Source of the DNA: Peronospora farinosa
Lineage: Eukaryota > Oomycota > Peronosporomycetes > Peronosporales > Peronosporaceae
Direction: 5' to 3'
Assembly: GCA_947646735.1 (NCBI GenBank)
Contig: CANTFK010000829.1
Span: 248,001 to 312,000, forward strand
Length of the DNA stretch: 64,000 bases
In this document: positions 47,618 to 59,361 of the stretch, piece by piece
Position numbering within the stretch: position 1 is the stretch's first letter
Layout: each line of letters starts with the position of its first letter
The notes under the pieces: model-generated
Database searches by the model: none
What the model was told of the DNA's origin: nothing
What the model saw: only the letters and a program-made list of their open reading frames with translations
Program-made: the position numbers and the translations under genes

Positions 47618-49993
47618 ATGACAACTTCTGGTAACTCGAATAATACCACGCTGCTGCTTATGACGGGGCTACTTAGTGTCGGCATGGCCGCAATTGGCTA
47701 CTACTACCTGCAGATGAACAGCAAGAAGCCTCGTACGCTACTTAATGATAGTAGCGAGGCGGGTGTATACAGTAGTCAGAAGACGTCGACCGCAGCCATG
47801 GTGACGAAGGAAAAGCAGATTGCTCGCGTCAAATCAACAGTGTCTGAGATACAAACGAGTGGTGCTAGAACCTCTTCCTCCAGTGTCAGTAGAACGATTG
47901 GCAAGACGATCGCGGCTTCTGGGAGTGAGACAATTGAGAAGACTGAGGCTACTGAAATGCCAGGGCTTCTACCTGTTTGTCCAAAGAAAGCACTGGAGAG
48001 TTCGAAGACGACCGTGAAAAAGGTTGTGGAGCCTCCGGTGAAAGTGGTGGAGTCTACTGTTGTTGTTAAAGCTTTGAAGGAGGTTATCTTGTGTCCTAAA
48101 GAGACTACGAAGAGCAGTTCAAAGAAGACCGTTGGGAATCCGAAGAATGAGATCGTGTCTCCGGTCCTTGTGCTTTCTAAGGAATTTCACACCAGCCCGA
48201 AGAAGGCCCGTGAGAATCTTAAGAAGATCGTTGATCATCCCCAGAAGCAGAGTGTTGAGAGTCAGAATAAGGCTCCTGGGACTCCTAAGAAGGTCGAAAA
48301 GCAGGTTGAGGCTGTGACTATTGAAAGCCCAAAGAATGTCCCCAGGACTCCTAAGAAGAGCGTTGAAAGTCCTAAGCAGACAATTGAGAGCCCGAATGAG
48401 GCTGTTAAGCAGACTAAGATTGCGCCTATCGAAAGCCCGAAGAAGGCCTCCACGTCTTCGAAGATGGCTCTCGAGTCTTCGAAGAAGGCCGTCACATCTC
48501 CGAAGATGGCCGCCGCATCTCCGAAGACGGCCGCCGGGTCTCCGAAGATGTCCATTGAAAGTCCTAAGCAGTCATTTGAGAGCCAGAATGAGGCTGTTGA
48601 GCAGACTAAGGTTGCGACTATTGAAAGCCCAAAGAAGGCATCCAAGTCTTCGAAGATGGCTCTCGAGTCTTCGAAGAAGGCCGTCACATCTCCGAAGATG
48701 GCCGCCGCATCTCCGAAGAAGGCCGCTGGGTCTCCGAAGAAGTCCGTTGAAAGTCCTAAGCAGTCAATTGAGAGCCAGAATGAGGCTGTTGAGCAGACTA
48801 AGGTTGCGGCTATTGAAAGCCCGAAGAAGGCTTTCGAGTCTCCGAGGAAGATTGTTGAAAGTCCCAAGCAAACTACTGAGAGCATGAAGAATATTGTCGA
48901 GCAGACAGAGGCTTCAACTATTGAACATCCGAAGCAGACTTTTGCTAGCCCGTCTAAGACAAAAATTGCTGGCCCCGAGAAGTCGACAGAGCCTGCACCT
49001 GGCACGGAAAAACCGAAGTCTGTCACAAGTAAAGCAAGCGAGGACTTCATCGTTCCTCAAGCCGTTGCCGAAACAGCGAGCGCGTTCGCCGATAAAACTC
49101 TTCAGGAAATGCTTGAAAAAATTGCGCTGGAACAGGATTACGTTCAGGTAGATTTGACGCAGTCGATGACGCTTTCGCAGAGCACCCCCGAGCTCATTAA
49201 CATCGAAGATGCAGTAGTGAAAACAGAGGAGGTTGTTCCGACCTCTGCCGCCACGGAGGACGAAGAGAGCATTGTCGAGGAGGAACAGAAGCAAGAACAA
49301 GAGGAAGAGCATGCACAGGTTTCATCTGGATCGAATGAGCTGGCAAGTGCAGAACCTGTCATTGACACGACTGCGGCGACAGAGACGTTGGCTTCACCTA
49401 AGACTCCTGACACAACGCCTGTGTCGTGGGAAGCAATCATATTGAGCCCAGAGATGGAGGCTACACCCGCTCAAGAACCTACAACTCCGTTGTCTTTGGA
49501 CGCCCCAGTAGATAGCACCGAGTCTACTGAGCCTCTTTCGATCAATGTTCCGGTTGAGGTCACCGAGGAACCTGCCAAAGATAAAAGCGCAATTTCTTCT
49601 GTGAACAGTGGTTGCTCGACGCCCGACAAGTTGTCAAAGAAGCCAGCAAGTGCAGAACCTGTCGTTGACACGACTGCGGCGACAGAGACGTTGGCTTCAC
49701 CTAAGACTCCTGACACAACGCCCGTGTCGTGGGAAGCAATCATATTGAGCCCAGAGATGGAGGCAACACCTGCTCAAGAAGCTACAACTCCGTTGTCTTT
49801 GGACGCCCCAGTAGATAGCACCGAGTCTACTGAGCCTCTTTCGATCAATGTTCCGGCTGAGAACACCGAGGAACCTGCCAAAGATAAAAGCGCAATCTCT
49901 CCTGTCGACAGTGGTGGTTCGACGCCTGGTAAGCGCAACCGCAATCGGTCCAAGAAATCCAAGAGCAAGAAGAAGAAAGGCAAGAAGCACTAG
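47618..49993 (+). CDS. Membrane-anchored protein with long Ser-Pro-Lys repeats
   Basis: From the ATG at 47618 this intronless protein has 791 aa. A hydrophobic segment near 10-32 (LLLMTGLLSVGMAAIGYYY) is a likely membrane anchor. The rest is low-complexity: residues about 110-460 consist of ESPKK/SPKK/SSKMA units, including a 64-residue repeat, followed by an acidic part with a 101-residue repeat. The C-terminus is a run of Lys/Arg/Ser. No enzymatic domain is visible. SPK motifs are potential sites for proline-directed kinases and for DNA minor-groove binding as in histone H1 tails, but the membrane segment argues against a simple chromatin role. Function unknown. Confidence 0.75.
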   Translation: MTTSGNSNNTTLLLMTGLLSVGMAAIGYYYLQMNSKKPRTLLNDSSEAGVYSSQKTSTAAMVTKEKQIARVKSTVSEIQTSGARTSSSSVSRTIGKTIAASGSETIEKTEATEMPGLLPVCPKKALESSKTTVKKVVEPPVKVVESTVVVKALKEVILCPKETTKSSSKKTVGNPKNEIVSPVLVLSKEFHTSPKKARENLKKIVDHPQKQSVESQNKAPGTPKKVEKQVEAVTIESPKNVPRTPKKSVESPKQTIESPNEAVKQTKIAPIESPKKASTSSKMALESSKKAVTSPKMAAASPKTAAGSPKMSIESPKQSFESQNEAVEQTKVATIESPKKASKSSKMALESSKKAVTSPKMAAASPKKAAGSPKKSVESPKQSIESQNEAVEQTKVAAIESPKKAFESPRKIVESPKQTTESMKNIVEQTEASTIEHPKQTFASPSKTKIAGPEKSTEPAPGTEKPKSVTSKASEDFIVPQAVAETASAFADKTLQEMLEKIALEQDYVQVDLTQSMTLSQSTPELINIEDAVVKTEEVVPTSAATEDEESIVEEEQKQEQEEEHAQVSSGSNELASAEPVIDTTAATETLASPKTPDTTPVSWEAIILSPEMEATPAQEPTTPLSLDAPVDSTESTEPLSINVPVEVTEEPAKDKSAISSVNSGCSTPDKLSKKPASAEPVVDTTAATETLASPKTPDTTPVSWEAIILSPEMEATPAQEATTPLSLDAPVDSTESTEPLSINVPAENTEEPAKDKSAISPVDSGGSTPGKRNRNRSKKSKSKKKKGKKH
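48431..48835 (+). repeat. 192-bp in-frame tandem repeat (64 aa)
   Basis: Two full units, 48431-48622 and 48623-48814, are nearly identical and in frame within the SPK-repeat gene. A third starts at 48815 and diverges after about 20 bases, and a partial older unit lies before 48431. Each unit holds smaller SPKK/SSKM sub-repeats of about 8-10 codons. Confidence 0.9.
49343..49935 (+). repeat. 303-bp in-frame tandem repeat (101 aa)
   Basis: Units at 49343-49645 and 49646-49935 are almost identical (SAEPV, TTAATETLASPKTPDTTPVSWEAI). The long near-identity points to recent duplication or gene conversion. The repeat length is a multiple of three, so the frame is kept. Confidence 0.93.
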
Positions 49994-50154
49994 AACGCTC
50001 AAAGTTTGATAAGAACGCCCATATAAGTGCCGCCTGATCTTTTAATCTGTATGCCTCGACTTGGTTGGAGCTTGTCCATGCAATGAGCACGTAACCTTTT
50101 TTGATGAAAGTATGAGTCGAGTACTTCTACTGTCTGACAAGCGTATGAGGCACC

Positions 50155-50693
50155 TCACACATAGAGCTCTGCCGACAACTTAAGGCCCAAGAATTCGCGC
50201 ACATGGTCATCATCAACAACTCCAGGAATCTCGAGCATACAATGCAGAAAAATCTGCAACAATTCCATGCGTCTGAGTAGAAAGTCTGGATTTAAATCTC
50301 GACAGCAAAAAGTCTTGGGTGGGAGTTCTGGCATTCGATTACCTGCTTTAAAACGTACCCTACCGACCACAGTCGTTAGTTTCTCGTGTATTTAACATTA
50401 AATGCAGTACATCATACGTCCCTCACCATGTCTGTAGCCTGTCAAACTCACGAAAACGACGCAAAACTTTCCAATTACGTCTTCCATTCTGGATCTTGAG
50501 CTCATAAAACGCAACTTGTTCGTGTTCTTTGACTTGATATTTCATTATAGTCACTGTAAAATAGTCTGAACCTATTGTAACAGATGGATAAACATTACAA
50601 TGCAATTTACAACAGACGATAGACACAATCGGACAGTTGAACGTCACCATAGCGCATGGACCACGCATTCTCAGGCAGATAGACGAGCGACAT
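50155..50693 (-). CDS. Small PX-domain protein
   Basis: Two exons are clear: one ending at 50427, and 50359-50155, joined across a 67-nt intron (GTGAGG donor; ACTAAC branch-like motif; CGGTAG acceptor; phase 2). They encode a PX domain with YFTVTIMKYQ, the RRFREF motif at the PI3P-contact strand, and a second half ELPPKTF...FLLRRMELLQIFL. For the 5' end two models fit: an ATG at 50668 read straight through, or an exon from the ATG at 50693 (MSLVYLPENAWSMRYGDVQL) spliced to an acceptor near 50593. The second looks more protein-like. Total about 130-150 aa, so it is essentially a lone PX domain. It is divergent from the myosin gene, 180 bases away. Confidence 0.72.
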
Positions 50694-50873
50694 CTTGATC
50701 TTAGTATTGTCTTCTTTCTGACTCAGACATCTTGCTGACGATTCGTCATAAAAGTGACAATATGAACTTCATTTCAGCCAATTACCAGTCGCTCTGCGAC
50801 AGTGTGTTGTAAACGCAAAGTCGAAAGAGCTACGCATAACTTTCTCACTCGACTTGGTCTTGCAGCTTGAGTC

Positions 50874-53800
50874 ATGCAGGTCTATGTGCGTTATGAAGAC
50901 GCTGAGACCGATTACAAATGGGTACGTGGACGTGTACTACGTCGTGTAGAAAACTCTGTGTCCCATGTCCTCGTACAGCTCAACAATATTGAGAAAACAG
51001 TTGAAGTCGATGAAGCTCAAGACGTTCGTATGATGAATGAACTGGTGGCAGGACAGAGGCTTGCAGACGTCGAGAACTTGGATGTACTTACACATTTGCA
51101 TGAGCCAGCATTTGTGGACTATTTGGCACAGCGTTACAGTGTGGATCAGGTGTATTGTCGATCTGGCGCCGTTCTTATCGCTGTGAACCCATTCAAAGAG
51201 ATTTCAGGGCTTTATGACCTGCACAAGTACCATCAGGAAATGCGTGACTGGACAGCACTACCACCTCATGTGTTTTCGACTGCTGAAGGGGCGTATCGAT
51301 CGCTACGACGACGATTGCAGGAGCCTGGAGAGAGTAAGAAGAATCAGACAATTCTAGTGAGTGGAGAGAGCGGAGCAGGAAAGACCGAAACGACGAAATT
51401 TATCTTGAATTACTTAGCAGAGTGCAGTCAACAACAAGTGGATATGACAAGTAGAAGTGAAAGGAAGCGATCGATCAGCGGCAGTGAATTGATGAGTGCG
51501 AACCCGATTTTGGAGTGTTTTGGCAATGCCAAAACACTGCGCAATAACAATAGCAGTCGATTTGGAAAATTTGTGCGCATGTTCTTTGATGGACCGGAGC
51601 TCAATGCGTCGTTGAGGATGGTGGGTACGTCGGTCCAGACGTATCTTTTGGAAAAAGTTCGTGTGGTGCATCAGAACGACGGAGAACGCAATTTTCACGT
51701 GTTTTATGAGCTGCTTGTTGGTGCAAAAGATACTATGAAGAAAAAGCTGTATCTTGAGAACATGTCAGTGCTTGATTTCCAGTACATTAATGGGGGACGA
51801 TGTTTTCAGAGAAATGATGGCGTACGTGATGATAAGCAGTTCCAATTGGTGCTACAGTCAATGAAAGTTCTGGGCTTTACTGACATTGAGCAAGAAGCGA
51901 TTTGGAAAATTCTGAGCGCACTGCTACATCTCGGAAACGTTTTGTTTGCTTCTTCGATTGAAGATGAGGGAGAAGAAGACAATGGAACGGCATCAGCCCC
52001 GTGTCGGCTTGCATCTGCCTCATCCTCTTCGCTTACGGTGCAGGAGCACCTTGATATCGTGTCAAAAATCTTTGCTGTAGATCAGGAGGAGCTTCTTTCA
52101 GCACTGACCACGCGGAAAATCAGTGTTGGAGGCGAAATATTCCATGCAAGCTTAAGTATTGCGCAATGTGTAGATGCCCGAGACGCAATGGCTCGCTCAT
52201 TGTATGACTTTTTGTTTCGGTTTCTGGTCTTGAAGGTGAACTCAGCCTCACCGCAAGTGCAGCAGTTTACGAATGCTGAAATGAAAGATGTCATGACACT
52301 GACACCATGCATTGCAGTCCTGGATATATTCGGCTTTGAAGAATTTGAAGTTAATCAGTTCGAGCAGTTTTGTATTAATTACGCTAACGAGAAGCTGCAG
52401 TATCAGTTTATTCAGGACATTCTTCTGACTGAACAGCAAGCTCATATTGAGGAGGGGATTAAGTGGAACGCCGTGGACTACGAAGACAACTCTATGTGTC
52501 TGGAAATGGTTGAGCAACGACCAAGTGGTATTTTCTCACTTCTGGACGAGGAATGTGTTGTGCCAAAGGGAAGTGATGCAGGATTTGCTCGAAAGTTGTA
52601 CCAGCGACTGCAGGATCATAGCAACTTCAGCGCTTCTCGATCGGAGCAAGTTGAGTTTGCGTTCCAAGTTCATCACTACGCAGGCAATGTTCGGTACCAA
52701 GCAGAAGGTTTTTGTGAGAAAAATAAGGATCAGCCCAATGCAGAGCTGTTTAGCGTTTTGGAGAAAACTAATGACGCGCATTTGCGCGAGCTCTTCAGCT
52801 TTTTTAAAGCTAGCGAGTCAGCACAGCTTCAGCTTGTTCAGCCTAAACTAAGACGGCGGTCGTCAGTCCTCAGCTCGGTGGGCATCGGATCTCAGTTCAA
52901 GCAACAACTAGCAAGTTTGCTCGATGTCGTTCAACAGACGCAGACACACTATATTCGCTGCATTAAGCCTAACGACGAGAGCGCATGCAACAAGTTTGAC
53001 ATGGCAAAGGTGTCAAGTCAATTGCGTTACGGTGGTGTGCTGAAAGCGGTGAAGATTATGCGTCAATCGTTTCCTGTACGCATGAGACATGTCGACTTCT
53101 TGAAGCGGTATCACCTATTGGTGGCAAAGCCAGGTAGTGACAACAAGCCTGCGTCGGAATGGACCGCTTCAGATTTATTGACACTTCTGGAGATCGATCG
53201 AGTGGAGCTTGGTAAAACTCGTGTGTTTTTACGGCAGCAGGCTTTTGATCAATTGGAAAAAAGTCGTGAACGTGCCGTTGCGGTATCTGCAACGAAATTA
53301 CAAAGCTCGTGGCGTCGCAAACAGCAGCGCCAAGTGTACATTAGACAATTACATGTGTTGTGGAGCATTCAAGTGCGGTGGAAGGCTATCTTGGAGAAGA
53401 AACGCCGCATTACTCGACGCAACAACGCAGCAAGACTACTTCAACATGCAATGCGCATCTGGGTGGAAGGGGTAAAAAGACATCGTTATCAAAGTGTATT
53501 GCTCATTCAGCGAAGTATTGTAAGATGGCACCGCGCACGCACTGCGTTATCGAGGACTGCTTCATCTCTTGAGGCTTCTTCTAGAGCTTTGAGGCCAGAA
53601 GAAAAGCCGGCAGATACGTTAAGCTACAGGGGTCGTGAAAGTGAGGTCACAGCTGAAACGCAAGAAGAAGATGACGTATTTTCAACAGCAACTGCTTCAG
53701 TCGGGACAAGTGCATACTCGGACGATACCGACTTTTCACCTATGGATGTAGTGCGAAGAGCTGCTCTTCGCGGTCGTATGAGTGGTGACGGATCTGATGG

Positions 53801-55020
53801 TGATAATGCGATGCTTAAGCAGGCTTTGAGAGATGTCGAAAGGCTTCGTCATAGGGCTGAAGCTGCTGAAGCTGCATTGTCGCATTTTGCTAGCCGAGAC
53901 ATGTATGGAGATCCTGTCTCCAGTGATACGATGTCCACAGTTGCGACCAGAGCAGCACCGCATGTAGATGGACCGCACTGCGATCGTGGCGCAAGCGACA
54001 GCAACAATTCTTTGTGGCACCAAATGAATATGTCAAGCCTCAGAATTGATCGATATGGTAACACGGTATTGCACCAGGCCGTAAAAGGAGGCAATTTGGA
54101 GCTCGTGTGTGCTCTTCTTGTCAATGAAGCAAGTGGAGCGCTTGACATGTTGCAGCAGGCTGAAACGCAGCGTGGTTTCTCGCCACTGCATTTGGCTGTT
54201 CGCAGTGGTAACTTTGAAATTGCGAGCGTGTTTTTTCGTCCCGAGGTGTTACCACATCTCGACTTGAATTTCAGTGATCGTGAGGGCAACTCGGCACTTC
54301 ATTTGGCCACGCAGCTTGAAGTGAAGTTTGCATCGCGCGTTATCGAGCTCTTGCTCTGCTTTGGTGCTGACGCAAATGCCGTAAACCTGTTGAAACAAAC
54401 GCCTTTACATCTCTGTGCCATGATCAAGCGCAATGGCTCTGCAACATGTGAGCTCATGGAGACGCTCTTGAGACACAAGGCGGATCCACAGAAGGTTGAT
54501 TTTCTAAAGCGTTCACCTTTGCACTATTGCATGGAGAAAGGTTTGTGCAAATGTCTTGGTGGTGACTCTTTTCCTTTGTTTACACACCAACGTCCATGTG
54601 AATGATCTTGTGCCCTCTCTAGACATGGAAAATGAGGCCGTGCTGTTGATAAAACATGGAGCGGATATGAATGTACCCGATGGAGAAGGCGTGCGTGTCA
54701 TTTTTGACCCAAGAGCCACTGCTGTAAGTGTCGTTTTGCTATTTCTGCTCCGGTCCATTATATATATATATAACCTCTATGACTTTCTCCTATTGTAGCT
54801 CTTGCGATTCCTACGAGTAACGCCGTCGTGGATTCCAGATACTGACGTAAATGAATGCATGATCTGTCTCGAGTCATTTCCGTTCTTTTTCTCACGGAAA
54901 TGTCATTGCAATCGTTGTGGACGTGTCTGTTGCTCCGACTGCGCGCCGTCCAGTTCGTCCTGGAATGGCCGTTTCTGTTTCGACTGCAAGCATTACGCCC
55001 ACTACACATCGATTGCCTAA
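50874..55020 (+). CDS. Myosin with IQ motifs, ankyrin repeats and FYVE-like finger
   Basis: Exons 50874-54540, 54623-54723 and 54799-55020 join in phases 1 and 0 (82- and 75-nt introns), giving 1329 aa. The motor domain (about 60-775) has the P-loop GESGAGKT near 163, the switch-I block NNNSSRFGKF, the relay region DIFGFEEFEVNQFEQFCINYANEKLQ-type segment, and the actin-binding QTQTHYIRCIKPND. IQ-like basic helices lie at about 800-890, then a short coiled coil and ankyrin repeats (about 1059-1250). The last exon encodes a FYVE-like zinc finger (about 1275-1318) in which the usual HHC is CHC. Such tails suggest an actin motor for endosomal membranes. The first two exons alone would end without the finger. 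Confidence 0.9.
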
Positions 55021-55306
55021 CAAGCGCGTATCTTTGTCAATGTTGGCGTAGTTTTATGTCGTAGTCCAATGCGCCCAATCAAAATAATATGGAACGGACA
55101 GGTTAAAAGTGCTCAAATCGTCAACTTTTGGTCCTGTCTTACTCAATTTTTGTCTCAATTTGAGGGAAAAGATTCGTCGTCGTATTTTTCCTTTTGTGTT
55201 CCAAAAGGAGAGAGTGACGAAGCTGAAGCGATCAGGGCCCCCCACAAGACGCGGCCTGGGCCACCAAGGAGTCCCAAGCAGTAAAAGACGAAAAGAAACT
55301 AGTGTC
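55021..55306. promoter_or_regulatory. Upstream region of ubiquitin E1 with two CCAAT boxes
   Basis: CCAAT occurs at 55066-55070 and 55075-55079, about 240 bases before the E1 ATG at 55307. The rest of the 286-bp gap after the myosin stop shows no gene, although a plus-strand frame runs through it without an obvious domain. Confidence 0.35.
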
Positions 55307-58300
55307 ATGGCGACGACGCAACAATTAGAGAAGGATGCAGACTTTATGGACAAGTACAGTCGCCAGATTGGTGCCTTTGGACTCGAAACCATGGCCAAGG
55401 TCAGCTTACATTGGATATGCAGAGTGATGGTCACTTGGACTAATTTGGACTATTGTTTGTGTAATTGTGTAGTTGGTCAAACTCAAAGTCCTTATTGTAG
55501 GGCTAAAGGGTGTAGGCATTGAGTGTGCCAAGAACTTGATCCTCGCAGGTCCCGGCGCCATCACGTTGCATGATGACGACATTGTCGAGATACAAGATTT
55601 AGGCATCAATTTCTTTTTGACGGAGCAGGACGTGGGTCATCCGCGTGCTCCTGCAGTCTCCCACAAGTTGGCAGAGCTCAACAAGATGGTGTCGGTAGCT
55701 CTGCACAAAGGGCCTCTTACAGAAGAGGTGCTGGCCAAGCACAATGTGGTGGTCTTTACACACACGAGCCGTCACGAACTGCTGCGCTGGAATCACTTTT
55801 GTCGTCAGCAGTCACCACAGATTGGATTCATTATGTGCGATATCCGCGGCGCCTTTGGCTACGCATTTACGGACTTTGGCAACGAGTTTAAGAGCTTTGA
55901 CGCGACGGGGGAAGCACCGATTACTCGTATCATCACGGACATTACAAATGAGAAGGATGGAATGCTGTCCATTTTAGGACCTAATGAAGACGGTAAGATG
56001 CACGAGATGCCAGACTCGGACCACGATGGATGGATTGAGATTAGTGGAGTGCAGGGAATGAAGCTGAAAAGCAACTTGAACCAGTCCATTAACACGATGG
56101 GCCCACGTCGCATCAAGTTTGCTAACAAAAAGGTGTTTCGTAATGGGAAGCAGACGGAAGTTTTTGATGCGTACCGACTGAAGATCGGCGACACATCCGA
56201 CTTTACTCCGTATGAAGGTGGAGGCGTATTTACGCAACACAAAAAGCCATTCATAATGAACTTTAAATCCCTGGAGGAATCGCTAGTCTCTCCTGTGCCT
56301 GCAGGCGAGTTTGGACTCATGTTTACGGACGGAGCCAAGTTTGGTCGTGCAGAGCAGCTACACGTCATCATGTGGAGTCTCATGGAGTTTGAGGAGCGTT
56401 ACGGTCATTACCCGAGACCACACAATGACGCGGATGCTGATGAAGTTGTAACAATTGCTAAGCTGGGTATTCAGCATCTCTCGGACTTTACTCGTGAAGG
56501 TGCCCATCAACAGGAAGTGATGCAGCTGGATGAACTGGATGAGAAGTTGGTGCAACTGGCAGCACTATACGCCGCTATTGAGTTGCATCCTCTTGCTGCT
56601 TTCTATGGCGGCGTCATTGCTCAGGAGATTGTCAAGTTTACTGGCAAGTTTACACCACTGAAGCAATGGCTGCACTTGGATGCGTTCGAAGTGTTGCCCG
56701 ATGAGCGCCCGACGGACGTGGAGCCAATCGGCTCGCGGTACGACCACATGATAATGGCCTATGGTCTGTCGTTCCACAAGCAGCTTGGAAATGTTCGTAC
56801 GTTTCTGGTGGGGTGCGGTGCGCTTGGATGTGAGTACCTGAAGAACTTTGCCATGATTGGTATTGCATGCGGCGAAAAGGGTCTTGTGACTGTAACGGAC
56901 AATGACCGTATTGAAGTGAGCAACTTGAATCGTCAGTTTCTCTTCCGGGAGCACAACGTTGGCCAGTCCAAGTCCGTTGCTGCTACCGCTGCAGTTCGCC
57001 AGATGAACGCAGATCTGAAGGTAAAGACTCTCGAGCAGTTGGTGGCGGCGCATACGGAAAACACTTTCGACGACGATTTTTGGACTGACCTGGACGTAGT
57101 CACCAACGCCTTGGATAATGTGAAGGCTCGTCTATACGTGGATAGCAAGTGTGTCTTTTACAAGTTGCCTTTGCTGGAGAGTGGTACACTAGGCACGAAG
57201 TGTAATGTACAGGTTGTGATCCCATATAAAACACAGAGCTACGCGGATGGCCCGAAGGATGCTGAAGGGGACGGAATTCCAATGTGCACGCTACGAAACT
57301 TTCCATCCCTTATCGAACACTGCATCGAGTGGTCGCGCGCTCAGTTTGAAGATCTATTTGTTGTGCCTTCCTTAGACGCTAAGAAGTTTGTGGACGACCG
57401 CGCAGCGTATTTGGATCAAGTCAAGAAGGCTACCATAGAAAATCCGAACCCGAAACTCGTTTCAGCGGCTATTGTGCAGGAGCTCGAACGTCTTCGTGAC
57501 CTGCGTGCCGCCTTACAGACGGCGAAGGGTATCACGTTCGAGCGGTGTGTTGAGCTGGCATTCGAGCTCATGACCTCGCGCTTTCGCGACCGTATTCTGC
57601 AGCTTGCTCACAATTTCCCGGAGGATCATCTGACCAGCTCTGGAGAGAAGTTTTGGTCAGGTGCCAAGCGTTTCCCTCAAGCAGTGGAGAAATTTGACCC
57701 AGAAAATCCGCTGCATCTGAACTTTGTGCGTGCCACTGCCAATATTTTGGCTGTTTGCTACGGGCTTCAGCCACCTCCTGAGCAGAAGCTGGTTCCTGGT
57801 GGTTCTAGGTGGCGGGATCCGTCCATGTATGCGGAGCTCGGTAGTAATTACGTTCCGCCGACTTGGAAGCCGTCGAACGAAAAAATTGCTGCTGACTCGG
57901 ACGAAATGAAGCGTTTGGAGCAGGAGAAAATTATGAATTCGAGTGACTCGGATAAGAATGAGCTCATCGAGTTAATACGCGAGCTGGAAACGCTTGACCT
58001 TTCGGGTTTGCATTTTGAGCCGGCGGATTTCGAAAAGGATCAGGACATGAATTTTCACATTGATTTCGTTTACGCAGCGTCGAACTTGCGGGCCTTCAAC
58101 TACCGCATCCGCGATGCGTCGCGCCACAAGTGCAAGATGATTGCAGGGAAGATTATTCCGGCCATTGCTACTACCACAGCGTCCGTGACCGGCTTAGCTA
58201 TGCTGGAGATGCTGAAACTCATGCAGCGCAAGGAGCTGGAGGCTTTCAAAGACTCATCCAATTCGTTGGGATTGAATATGTACTTGATGCAGGAGCCAGC

Positions 58301-58754
58301 GGTTCCAGCTCGTGCTAAGGACGAATATGATGTGGTGGAAATGTCGGAGGTCAAGTGCAAGCCTACTGGATTCACCAAGTGGGACTCTACTGTCATTGAG
58401 CTGTCGTCTAAGTCAACTCTGGAGGATTTTCTGGTTCAATTCAAGGAAAAAACGGAGCTCAACTGCGACTTGCTGTTCCACTGTGTTGCGGAAATGGGCA
58501 ACACTAGCGCAGCCGACAAGGATTTGCGTTATCGGACTGTCAGCGGTTTGATGCTTTACGACCGCAACGCCTACGACAAAGCGCTAAAGGATCTTTATGC
58601 CAGCCAGATGAAGAAGCCTCTGCGGGCATTTGTGGAATCGCGTTATGAAGGACTCGTAAATTGCAGTCGCAAGTACATTGAGCTGCAGACTTCGTGTTCC
58701 GATGACGCCGACAACGTGTACAAGGTGCCAACGGTCATTTGCAAGTTCAATTGA
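55307..58754 (+). CDS. UBA1: Ubiquitin-activating enzyme E1
   Basis: Exon 1 (55307-55399) and exon 2 (55473-58754) join in phase 0 across a 73-nt intron (AAG then GTCAGC; TTGTGTAG), giving 1124 aa. The junction restores ETMAK-LVKLKVLIVGLKGVG, the inactive adenylation half. The active half shows GCGALGCEYLKNFAMIG with the ATP-binding loop, DNDRIEVSNLNRQFLFR and the catalytic-Cys segment PMCTLRNFP near residue 635. The C-terminal ubiquitin-fold domain is present. E1 adenylates ubiquitin, loads it as a thioester and passes it to E2 enzymes. Both UBA1 and UBA6 share this layout; UBA1 is the likelier call as the essential general form. Confidence 0.95.
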
Positions 58755-59361
58755 AAGGGTAACGGAGCAAAGGGAACACATCGTGGAATGATTGTGGTGA
58801 ACGAGTTTGCATCGTTTGAAGTACTGTATCATTCCACTGTGTAACAGACAATGGAATGGCGGCAGCTCAGTGTAAAAGTTTACCTTGCAGCATTCTCATG
58901 CTTTTGTTGAAAAGACCACACAAGAGTTGTCGAAATACTTTCATGAGTAGAAAGCAGAATGCTCAAATCTCGATTTCTTGTCGAAATCATGTTCATTTAC
59001 ATTTTGGTGTAGCCCCACTTGTCCCCACTTGTACATCGTATTAGTGTTTGACACAACCGGTTCGCCACCGGTAAAATACCGACTCCGCCTGAAATAGGCT
59101 GCAAATATTACTAAGTTAGGAACACCAGCGTTAGTAAAGGAAGACTTTATACGTATACTTACCAACTTTTTGCTACGATTAACAGGTGGTTGATAAATAA
59201 CACCTCCATACCATAAAACGTTGATTCAGTAAGAGGCTAAACGCTATTTCGTGCTTTTAAACAAGAATACTACTTATACTATCACTATCTAAGGGATTAA
59301 ATAGACTTCATTGCTAGCCACTAGCCATTTCCTTCTTATTCAGACGCTACACGACGTCAAT
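58755..59361. other. Intergenic region with paired ACCGGT palindromes
   Basis: About 600 bases between tandem genes. Two copies of the six-base palindrome ACCGGT lie at 59056-59061 and 59067-59072, and a ten-base direct repeat (CCCACTTGTC/CCCACTTGTA) lies near 59012-59032. The last 200 bases are AT-rich. No gene is visible. Confidence 0.45.

Noticed and set aside
48262..49050. 262-codon minus-strand frame with GDAAA-FFG repeats, and a 188-codon plus frame at 48321-48887
   Set aside because: Both are shadow frames of the repetitive SPK gene; the repeat structure keeps all frames open.
53849..54289. 146-codon minus-strand frame
   Set aside because: Antisense to the myosin ankyrin region; the plus-strand protein explains the sequence.
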